Source: CAYWKS01 sp964458935 (GTDB lineage: Bacteria > Planctomycetota > Phycisphaerae > Phycisphaerales > Zrk34). Taken from it: a stretch of 64,000 bases of DNA. The notes under the pieces were generated by a model that saw nothing but the letters and a program-made list of their open reading frames with translations, did no database searches and was not told where the DNA came from. The stretch spans positions 122,497-186,496 of the forward strand of contig CAYWKS010000002.1 in the NCBI GenBank assembly GCA_964458935.1, in the 5' to 3' direction. Below, in pieces: positions 57,442-64,000 of this stretch (the first letter of the stretch is position 1; each line of letters begins with the position of its first letter). Made by a program: the position numbers and the translations under genes.

Positions 57442-58593
57442 ATGAACCGGGATGTCCAGACGGCACGGCTGCGGCTGGCGATGGCGGCGGGGCTGGGCCC
57501 GCGGCTGACCCGTCGCCTGCAAAGGCATTTCGGCGATCCCATCGCCGCCGCCGACGCCTCGGTCAGTGACCTGCGTGGCGTGGAGGGCATCGGCGCCCGC
57601 AAGGCCGACGACATCCGCCGTGCGCTCGACGAAGCCGACGTCGAGGCCGAATGGTCACGCATCGAGGCGCGGGGCGTTCGCCTGCTGGCCTTCGACGATA
57701 CGGACTACCCCGCGCTGCTCCGACACATCCACGACCCGCCGCCGCTGCTGTACCTGCGCGGCACGGTCGAGCGCGTCGACAGCCTGTCGCTGGCGATCGT
57801 CGGGGCGAGGCGTTGCACGGCGTACGGGCAGGAACAGGCCGAGCGATTCGGGGCCGGCTGCGCCCAGGCCGGGCTGACCATCGTCTCCGGGGGAGCGCGG
57901 GGGATCGACACCGCGGCGCATCGGGCGGCGTTGCGTGTGAAAGGCCGTACCCTCGCCGTGCTCGGCTGCGGTCTCGATCAGGTGTACCCGCCGGAGAACG
58001 CGGCGGTGTTTGATGCGATCGCCGCATCGGGCGCGGTGATCAGTGAACTGCCGATGACCAGCCCGCCGATCGCCGAGCACTTCCCTCGCCGCAACCGGAT
58101 CATCTCGGGGCTGTCGCTGGGGACGCTGGTCGTGGAGGCGGCGGTGCGGTCGGGTGCGTTGATCACGGCGCGGCTGGCGGCGGAGGAGCACCACCGCGAG
58201 TTGATGGCGGTGCCCGGCCGCGCCGACTCGGGCGCCAGCTCCGGCTGCCACCGGATGATCCGCGAAGGCTGGGCGACGCTGGTGACCAACGCCGCCGACG
58301 TGCTGGAGTGCCTGGGCGAAGCCGGCCGCCTCCTCCGCGACCACCTGGATTTCGACCCCGACGCCGGTCCGGCCGACGAGCCGCCGGCAAGTTCGCCAGC
58401 CGTCGCGGCGGCGACGCTGACCGACACGCAGCGGCAACTGATCGGCGCCCTGAGCGGCGAGCCGTCCGATATCGACGCCTTGGCGCGGACGACGGGGTTG
58501 GCGATGAGCACGATCCGATCGCAACTGACGATGCTGGAGTTGCGCGGGATGGTGGAGCGTGTGGCGGGAAATCTCGTCCGGCTCCGTAGATAA
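57442..58593 (+). CDS. dprA: DNA-processing protein DprA
   Basis: A 383-residue RecA-loading protein for natural transformation. An N-terminal helix-hairpin-helix/SAM-like region (about 1-75, LRGVEGIGARKADDI) precedes the Rossmann core with SLAIVGARRCTAYG, SGGARGIDTAAHRAAL, LGCGLDQVYPPENA, FPRRNRIISGLS and the C-terminal AVPG...GCHRMIREGWA, followed by a winged-helix DML1-like domain (about 320-383). It suggests competence or at least incoming ssDNA handling. Confidence 0.94.
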   Translation: MNRDVQTARLRLAMAAGLGPRLTRRLQRHFGDPIAAADASVSDLRGVEGIGARKADDIRRALDEADVEAEWSRIEARGVRLLAFDDTDYPALLRHIHDPPPLLYLRGTVERVDSLSLAIVGARRCTAYGQEQAERFGAGCAQAGLTIVSGGARGIDTAAHRAALRVKGRTLAVLGCGLDQVYPPENAAVFDAIAASGAVISELPMTSPPIAEHFPRRNRIISGLSLGTLVVEAAVRSGALITARLAAEEHHRELMAVPGRADSGASSGCHRMIREGWATLVTNAADVLECLGEAGRLLRDHLDFDPDAGPADEPPASSPAVAAATLTDTQRQLIGALSGEPSDIDALARTTGLAMSTIRSQLTMLELRGMVERVAGNLVRLRR

Positions 58594-58708
58594 AGAATGG
58601 CGCGGGGCTTGACGATGTTTCTGCCATGGGGCGGATCTATGCAAACCTTTCAACCATGGGTCGCCCTGAGTGGATGGCCGTCGCACGCTCCGGGGCGGGA
58701 ACACGCCC

Positions 58709-61051
58709 ATGAATCGCAGCCAGCCCGCCGATCATCCATCGCCGCCCCAGCCGATCGATCCTGCGCTGCGGGCTCAGTGGCTGGACGCGATGTTCAATGC
58801 GGTCGATGACGCGGTCCTGCTCACCGACATGGATCGGCGGATCGTCATGGCGAACCCGGCCACGCGGGCGGTGTTCGGGTACGAGCCGGATGAGATGATC
58901 GGCCGGCCCACCAGCGTGATCTACGCCGACAGTTCGGAGTACGAGCAGATCGGCCGTTCGCTGCCGGCGATCCGTTCGGCCACCCACGCCCAACGCCTGC
59001 GGACCCACTGCGTGCGTGCGGACGGCTCGACCTTCGAGGCCGACCTGACGCTCACGGCGATGCGGGATCGCAACGGGGCGGCGGTCGGGCTGCTGGGGAT
59101 CGTCCGCGATGTCTCGCAGCAGGTTCAGTCCGAGGCCGAACGCCAGTGCTACACGCAACGGCTGGCGTTGATGAACGGGATCGTGACGGGCCTGCGGATC
59201 GGATCGGACCCGGCGCGGGTGATCGGCACGGCGCTGGACAGCCTCATGGCGTTCTTCCCCGACCTGCGGGTCGGTTACGCCGAACTCGACGAGGAAGGCG
59301 AGCTGCGCTTCACGCAGACGCGTCACCCCGAGGCGATGCCCGAGACCAAGGGGGTGGCCGTCTCGCTGGCCGAGGCGCCGCGGCTGCTCAAGGACATCCG
59401 CACGCGGCACTTGGTGACGATCAACGACGTGGCGGCCGACACGCGCGTCCAGCCGATGGCGCACGTCCTCGAGGGCTACGGGGTGGCGGCGACGCTGATC
59501 GCGCCGATCCAGTTGCGCCGCTCGGTCGTCGCTTTCCTGTGCCTCGACAGCCCCGACCCCCGGCAGTGGTCCGAGCACGAGATGCGCACCCTCCGCGAGG
59601 TCGGCGATTACCTGGGGATCGCGATCAAGGACGCCGAGGTCGAGGCGGCCCGGCGCCACACCGAGCACGAGCTGCGCGCCCGCGAGCAGCAGTTGCGCCG
59701 CCAGGCGTACCACGACGGGTTGACCGGGCTGCCCAACCGGGCGATGTTCCGCCAGCGGCTCAGCCAGGCCATCGAGCGCACCCGCAACGACAGCGCATAC
59801 CACTTCGCGGTGTTCTTCATCGACTTCGACCGGTTCAAGTTCGTGAACGACTCGCTGGGCCATGACGCCGGCGACGCGCTGCTTCAGGGCGTGACCCAAC
59901 GGCTCCGCGAGCAGATGCGCGGCTGGTCGACGCGGTTCAGCGTCGGCGACGACCACCTGGCCGCCCGCATCGGCGGCGACGAGTTCCTGATCCTGGTCGA
60001 CGGGCTGGGCCACGACCGCAGCGCGATCGACGTGGCCGAGTCGCTGCTCGAAGCGCTCGCCCCGCCGCACCAGCTCAACGGCCAGTCCGTTGTCTCCACC
60101 GCGAGCATCGGGGTGGTCATCCACGACGGCCGCTACGAGCGCGCCGGGCAGATCATCCGCGACGCCGATATCGCGATGTACCGCGCCAAGGCCGCCGGTC
60201 GGTCGCGGTACGCCCTGTTCGACGAGACCATGCGGAGCGAGGTGCTGCAGCGGACGCGGCTGGAACGCGACCTCCGCGACGCCATCGCCGGCCGCCGACT
60301 CCGCGTCAACTACCAGCCGATCGTCAACCTCAGCTCGGGGCGGGTCTGCGCCTTCGAGGCGCTGGTCCGTTGGCCTCACCCGGAAATGGGCATGGTCCCG
60401 CCCCACCGTTTCCTGCCCCTGGTTGATGAGCTGAATCTCGGATGCGAGCTGGGGCAGTTCGTCATCGACGAAGCCGTTGGAACGCTCGCCGCGCTCCGCC
60501 GCGACGCCGGGCCCGACAGCGAGCCAACCGTCATGCACATCAACGCTTTTCAGCGTCAGCTCGTGCGGGGCGACATGGCTGGGCAGGTCGAAGCGGCGCT
60601 CCGCAACGCGGGGCTGCCCGCTTCGGCGCTCACCTTCGAGGTCGATGAAGCCACGCTGGTCAACAGCCCCGAGGCCGTGCGCGAGACGCTGGATCGGCTG
60701 CACGAGATCGGCGTGCGGCTGACCATGGACCAGTTCGGGTCTGGCTCGCCCTGCCTGGCCCACCTGCACCGCCTGCCGGTCGACGTGTTGAAGATCAGCC
60801 CGGCGTTTGTGACCAACCTCGAAGGCCAGCCCCAGTACGCCGCCGTGATCCAGGCGATCATCACGCTGGCCCATTCGCTGGACATGCAGGTGATCGGCGA
60901 AGGGGTGGAGTCGGAGAGCCAGCTCGCCCAGCTCCAGGCGCTCGATTGCGACATGGGGCAGGGCTTCTTCCTGTCCGGTCCTCTGAGCGCCGAGCAGACG
61001 CGCCGGTGCCTGGACCACTGCGCTTTCGGCTGCCGGTGTCGGTCGGCATGA
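58709..61051 (+). CDS. PAS-GAF-GGDEF-EAL cyclic-di-GMP signalling protein
   Basis: A 780-residue protein. PAS (about 20-140), GAF (about 155-320), GGDEF (about 335-500) and EAL (about 515-770). The cyclase motif GGDEF is intact at 422-426 and the preceding DFDRFKFVNDSLGHDAGD segment is canonical. The EAL signature is present (E550-A551-L552), but the DDFG metal motif reads D674-Q675-F-G and LKID reads LKIS, so phosphodiesterase activity is doubtful. It is probably a diguanylate cyclase with a sensing or substrate-binding EAL. No transmembrane segment is seen, so it is cytosolic. Confidence 0.9.
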   Translation: MNRSQPADHPSPPQPIDPALRAQWLDAMFNAVDDAVLLTDMDRRIVMANPATRAVFGYEPDEMIGRPTSVIYADSSEYEQIGRSLPAIRSATHAQRLRTHCVRADGSTFEADLTLTAMRDRNGAAVGLLGIVRDVSQQVQSEAERQCYTQRLALMNGIVTGLRIGSDPARVIGTALDSLMAFFPDLRVGYAELDEEGELRFTQTRHPEAMPETKGVAVSLAEAPRLLKDIRTRHLVTINDVAADTRVQPMAHVLEGYGVAATLIAPIQLRRSVVAFLCLDSPDPRQWSEHEMRTLREVGDYLGIAIKDAEVEAARRHTEHELRAREQQLRRQAYHDGLTGLPNRAMFRQRLSQAIERTRNDSAYHFAVFFIDFDRFKFVNDSLGHDAGDALLQGVTQRLREQMRGWSTRFSVGDDHLAARIGGDEFLILVDGLGHDRSAIDVAESLLEALAPPHQLNGQSVVSTASIGVVIHDGRYERAGQIIRDADIAMYRAKAAGRSRYALFDETMRSEVLQRTRLERDLRDAIAGRRLRVNYQPIVNLSSGRVCAFEALVRWPHPEMGMVPPHRFLPLVDELNLGCELGQFVIDEAVGTLAALRRDAGPDSEPTVMHINAFQRQLVRGDMAGQVEAALRNAGLPASALTFEVDEATLVNSPEAVRETLDRLHEIGVRLTMDQFGSGSPCLAHLHRLPVDVLKISPAFVTNLEGQPQYAAVIQAIITLAHSLDMQVIGEGVESESQLAQLQALDCDMGQGFFLSGPLSAEQTRRCLDHCAFGCRCRSA

Positions 61052-61067
61052 TCGCCGACGCGGCGTG

Positions 61068-62831
61068 CTAGGCGAGGGCCGCTTCGACGCGCTGCCGCGC
61101 CGGGCTCTCGCGATCGCCCGTGGCAAGGTGGCGGTCTTCACCGCCGGCAAAGGCGCGGTTGTAGTACTCGCCGAGCGGCTCGTCGGGATTGCGGTGCTCG
61201 GCCCAGTGTTCGAGGATCGGCCGTACGGTCGGTCCCACCTCGTCGATCGGCACGTTGAGGGCGTAGAACTCGGCCATGCGATCGCCGTCCAGCGACCCGC
61301 CGAGGAAGATGTCGTAGTGGCCGGGCTTGTGGCCGACCAGCCCGATGTCCGCCGTGTAAGGCCGCGCACAGCCGTTCGGGCAGCCGGTCATCCGGATCGT
61401 GACCGGTTCGTCTTCCAGCCCGACCGCTTCGAACTCGCGCTGAAGGGCGCTGAGCACTTTCGGGAAGATGCGTTCGGCCTCGGTCAGCGCCAGCCCGCAC
61501 GTCGGCAACGCCACGCAGGACATGGCGTACCGCGTCACCGCCGTCAGGTCCTCCACGACCGGCACGTTGAACGTGTCCAGCACCCGCTCTACGCCCTTGA
61601 TCTGCTTCTCGTCGAGCCCGCCAAACAGCACATTCTGGTTGGGCGTGAGGATGACCTCGGGCCGGAAGCCCTCGACGATCGCCTTGATCGCGGTCTTGTA
61701 CCGGGCGCGCTCGTAATCCATGACGCGCCCGTTGGGCACGTACAGGCCGTAGAACCACTTGCCCGCCGCCTCGTCCTGGACATGGGCGCCCAGCGAGTCC
61801 TGGTGCTTGAGCGGGCCGACCTCGATCGACGGCTTGAGCTCGAACGCGGCGCGCTCGCGGAACTCGGCACGGACCGCCTCGATGCCCTGCTCCTCGACGA
61901 TGTACTTGAGCCGCGCGTGCTTGCGGTCGGTCCGGTCGCCAAAGTCGCGGTGGATCGTGACGATGACGCGGCAGGCCTCGACGACATGCTCGCGATCGAC
62001 GAAGCCCAGCGGCGTGCCGAGCCGGGCGTAGGTCTCGGGCTTCTTGTGGGTCATGCCCAGCCCGCCGCCGACGAGGATGTTGCACCCGACCAGCCGACCG
62101 TCGCGGACGATCCCGATCAGCCCGACGTCCTGGCTGTGCACGTCGGCGCTGTTGTCTTCCGGCAGCCCGATGCCCGTCTTGAACTTGCGCGGCAGGTAGG
62201 TCTCGCCGTAGAGGTCTTCCGCGTCGTCATCCTTCGAGGTGTCGACCTTCTCACCGTTGAGCCAGACCTCATGGTACGCCCGCGTCCGGGGGCACAGCGA
62301 ATCGCTCAGCTCGCGGGTGATCTGGCGGATCTCCTGGTGGGCCTTGTCGGGAAGCGGCGCCGGCGGCGCCATGATGTTCCGCTCCACGTCGCCGCAGCCG
62401 CACAGCGTGCTCAGCAGCACGTCGTTGATGTGCTGCATGGTCGGCTTGAGCTGGCCCTTCAGCACGCCGTGCAACTGGAAGTTCTGTCGCGTCGTCACGC
62501 GCAGCGACGCGTTGTACGTGACCTCGTCCGCGAGCTTGTCCATGCCCAGGTACTGCTCGGGCGTGAGCACCCCGCCGGGGACCTTCACGCGGATCATGAA
62601 ACTCGTCGTCGGGTCGACGCCCGTCACCCGCTTCACCGCCTTCACGTCGCGGTCTTCCTGCTGGTAGATCCCGTGGAACTTCATCACCTGGATGTCGTCA
62701 TGGTTGAACGAGGTCGCGTCCGACCCCAGCACGTCGCTGATCGTCGACCGCAAGTGGCGGCTCGCCGCCTTGGCCTGCTCGACCTTGCTGGGCTTGTCCT
62801 TGTTCGCAAACGGCTTCAATCGCTCAGACAT
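61068..62831 (-). CDS. cysI: Assimilatory sulfite reductase hemoprotein subunit
   Basis: A 587-residue siroheme/[4Fe-4S] enzyme reducing sulfite to sulfide. Repeats of the nitrite/sulfite reductase ferredoxin-like domain appear twice; siroheme-binding residues are in LRVTTRQNFQLHG and the cluster cysteines in CVALPTCGLALTE and TGCPNGCARPY. The start at 62831 (MSERLKPF) follows a basic-to-acid N-terminus normal for the family; a longer frame to 62879 is unlikely. No flavoprotein CysJ is adjacent, so the donor may be ferredoxin. Confidence 0.93.
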   Translation of the reverse strand: MSERLKPFANKDKPSKVEQAKAASRHLRSTISDVLGSDATSFNHDDIQVMKFHGIYQQEDRDVKAVKRVTGVDPTTSFMIRVKVPGGVLTPEQYLGMDKLADEVTYNASLRVTTRQNFQLHGVLKGQLKPTMQHINDVLLSTLCGCGDVERNIMAPPAPLPDKAHQEIRQITRELSDSLCPRTRAYHEVWLNGEKVDTSKDDDAEDLYGETYLPRKFKTGIGLPEDNSADVHSQDVGLIGIVRDGRLVGCNILVGGGLGMTHKKPETYARLGTPLGFVDREHVVEACRVIVTIHRDFGDRTDRKHARLKYIVEEQGIEAVRAEFRERAAFELKPSIEVGPLKHQDSLGAHVQDEAAGKWFYGLYVPNGRVMDYERARYKTAIKAIVEGFRPEVILTPNQNVLFGGLDEKQIKGVERVLDTFNVPVVEDLTAVTRYAMSCVALPTCGLALTEAERIFPKVLSALQREFEAVGLEDEPVTIRMTGCPNGCARPYTADIGLVGHKPGHYDIFLGGSLDGDRMAEFYALNVPIDEVGPTVRPILEHWAEHRNPDEPLGEYYNRAFAGGEDRHLATGDRESPARQRVEAALA

Positions 62832-63052
62832 CGTGTTCTTACTCGCTTCGTGATCGCACGACGATTCGTGCCATGTCATCGTAGTCGAAATTCCGTGCTG
62901 CGTTCACCGTGCCGACGCCGCGGCAGTAGCAATGATTGATCCGCATCTCGTTCCGTCAGCGCAATTCGCTGCGCCTCTGTGTCTGGGCGGTTGAATCCCT
63001 GTCCTCCGTGCCGCGGTGCTTGGACGCCGACCTGGGGCGATGTAACCCGCCG

Positions 63053-63838
63053 TCACAACGACGAGCTGTCCATCGACTTGATGATGGCCCCGTCCACGTG
63101 GATCCCGCACTCGGTCTTGCTCGTGCCGGCCCAGCGGCCGTCACGCCCCTGCTCGCTCGGCTGGGTGCACACCGGCGTGTTGCACCCGATCGAGCCATAC
63201 CCCTGATCGTACAGCGGGTTGTAGGGCACGTCGTTCGCCTTGATGTAACCCCACAGCGTCGCGTCGTCCAATGACGCCACCGGGTTCACCTTCGCCAGCC
63301 CGTTCACATGGTCCCACAACGCCACGGGCACCGCCTTGCGATTCGTGCTGTGGCTCCGTCGCATGCCCGTGATCCACGCCCGCACGCCCGACTCCGCGAA
63401 GTATCGCTTCATCGGCTCGACCTTGCGGATATAGCAGCAGGCGCTGATGCCCTCGGCCCCACGCTCGTACAGGTGGCCCCCGTACTCCGCCTGCTGCTGC
63501 TCCCATGTCAACTGCGGCGCGACCCGGACCGCGTCGAAGCCGTACTTGTTCTGAATCTTCAACCGCGTCTGGTGGGTCTCATTGAACAACACGCCCGTGT
63601 CCAGATAGAACACGTCCACGTCGTGCAGCAAGCCCGCCTCGTGCAGCATGTGGATGATCGCCACCGACTGCATCCCGAACGAGCACGCCAGCGCGATCCG
63701 CGGCCGGTACCGCTCGACCGCCCAACGAAGGACCTCCTGCGGCGGGGCGGCTTCCAGCCGCTCGGCGGCCTGTTCGAGCGCACCCTGCTCCGCCGCGGGA
63801 TCGCTGTGTTTGGCTTTGTCGGCTACGGATTCGACCAT
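63053..63838 (-). CDS. cysH: Phosphoadenylyl/adenylyl-sulfate reductase
   Basis: A 261-residue thioredoxin-dependent reductase of PAPS or APS to sulfite. It has ACSFGMQSVAII (PP-loop SxGxxS variant), YLDTGVLFNET, the adjacent Cys134-Cys135 in SACCYIRKVEP, a second pair Cys219/Cys224 and catalytic Cys244 in TECGIH. The four cysteines are those of [4Fe-4S] APS reductases, but the second pair is spaced Cx4C rather than the usual CxxC. cysI follows 221 bp downstream on the same strand. Confidence 0.9.
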   Translation of the reverse strand: MVESVADKAKHSDPAAEQGALEQAAERLEAAPPQEVLRWAVERYRPRIALACSFGMQSVAIIHMLHEAGLLHDVDVFYLDTGVLFNETHQTRLKIQNKYGFDAVRVAPQLTWEQQQAEYGGHLYERGAEGISACCYIRKVEPMKRYFAESGVRAWITGMRRSHSTNRKAVPVALWDHVNGLAKVNPVASLDDATLWGYIKANDVPYNPLYDQGYGSIGCNTPVCTQPSEQGRDGRWAGTSKTECGIHVDGAIIKSMDSSSL

Positions 63839-64000
63839 GGCTGTCCACCTGTTGGCTCGTTGCACGGCTTTCACACACCCCAGATGGTAGAGCCCTGCCC
63901 CCACGCGGACAAGTCAGGCGTTTTCGCCACGCGTGCAACCATAGGCCATTTAATGTAATGATCTTACACGATGTTGACACATGCATATGTGGGCATATAT
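63839..64000. other. Upstream region of cysH, AT-rich end of the window
   Basis: The last 60 bp are strongly AT-rich compared with the rest and include a near-palindrome CACAT-GCAT-ATGTG at 63978-63991. It may be a cysH operator/promoter or the start of another intergenic region; no gene is visible. Confidence 0.4.

Noticed and set aside
62980..63020. T-loop-like sequence between cysI and cysH
   Set aside because: A GGTTGAATCC-like string is present but no acceptor, D or anticodon stem can be formed around it.
1..64000. Mobile elements, prophage or integrases
   Set aside because: No transposase, integrase or phage structural gene and no paired terminal repeats were found; the only foreign-looking part is the small patch around 44.4-46.7 kb.

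Overview
The window is about 64 kb of high-GC, gene-dense bacterial DNA with short intergenic gaps and one 100-N scaffold gap (45397-45496). The gene set points to a Gram-negative, flagellated bacterium that makes its own amino acids: LpxA (lipid A), lipoproteins with lipoboxes, a periplasmic DsbD, YidC, FliM, FtsY, NusB, SmpB, MnmE, Mfd and DprA, with assimilatory sulfite and APS/PAPS reductases. Several families and fusions (GlmU-like NTP_transf_4 protein, an extra GroES-like protein, paired cysteine-cluster proteins, ArgH with a C-terminal extension) fit a Planctomycetota genome, most likely class Phycisphaerae. That placement is inference from protein content; no rRNA is present to confirm it.

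Layout. 0-8.3 kb: HAD phosphatase, GlmU-like nucleotidyltransferase, zinc alcohol dehydrogenase with a HEAT-repeat lipoprotein, D-amino-acid aminotransferase, CYTH protein, Fur-type regulator, and a thiL / tsaE-yacG fusion operon. 8.4-24 kb: argH with a duplicated C-terminal module, a probable small RNA and tRNA-Lys, xylA, a GH113-like glycosidase, NAD isocitrate dehydrogenase-like, the divergent pair lipB/lpxA, a metallo-hydrolase, an ABC exporter, GroES-like, apt, a CDP-alcohol phosphatidyltransferase, argC, RidA and DsbD. 24-37 kb: fliM, a probable PD-(D/E)XK protein, a deacetylase operon with two cysteine-cluster proteins, a SpoIIE-type phosphatase, pfpI-ribH-nusB-ftsY, a four-lipoprotein envelope cluster (LpoB-like, COG3014-like, YcfL-like, LpoB-like), a CPBP protease, trpC and smpB. 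37-43.6 kb: yidC-mnmE, a phosphoesterase, an SDR, a structured small-RNA candidate, and nuoI. 43.6-48.3 kb: the least ordinary part, with a non-coding repeat-bearing stretch, a SUKH-type protein, a coiled-coil gene broken by the assembly gap, an Ala-rich protein and a HAD hydrolase. 48.3-64 kb: mfd, a short N-acetylglutamate synthase-like GNAT, a dihydroorotate dehydrogenase-like protein, a zincin, a secreted GH2 beta-galactosidase, dprA, a PAS-GAF-GGDEF-EAL protein, and cysI/cysH.

Regulatory style. At least fifteen genes have a TANNNT-type -10 hexamer ending 5-8 nt before the start codon, which implies leaderless mRNAs. This pattern also fixes several starts (argH, lipB, argC, the dihydroorotate dehydrogenase-like gene). 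Two minus-strand intrinsic terminators lie upstream of such promoters and therefore probably end separate small RNAs rather than act as attenuators.

How the genes fit together. Arginine (argA-like, argC, argH), tryptophan (trpC), riboflavin (ribH), thiamine (thiL), lipoate (lipB) and sulfur (cysH, cysI) steps are scattered singly. Carbohydrate use is suggested by the secreted beta-galactosidase, the GH113-like enzyme and xylose isomerase. Most genes are housekeeping. The items most worth following are the two RNA candidates, the protein fusions, the lipoprotein cluster and the accessory patch around the gap.
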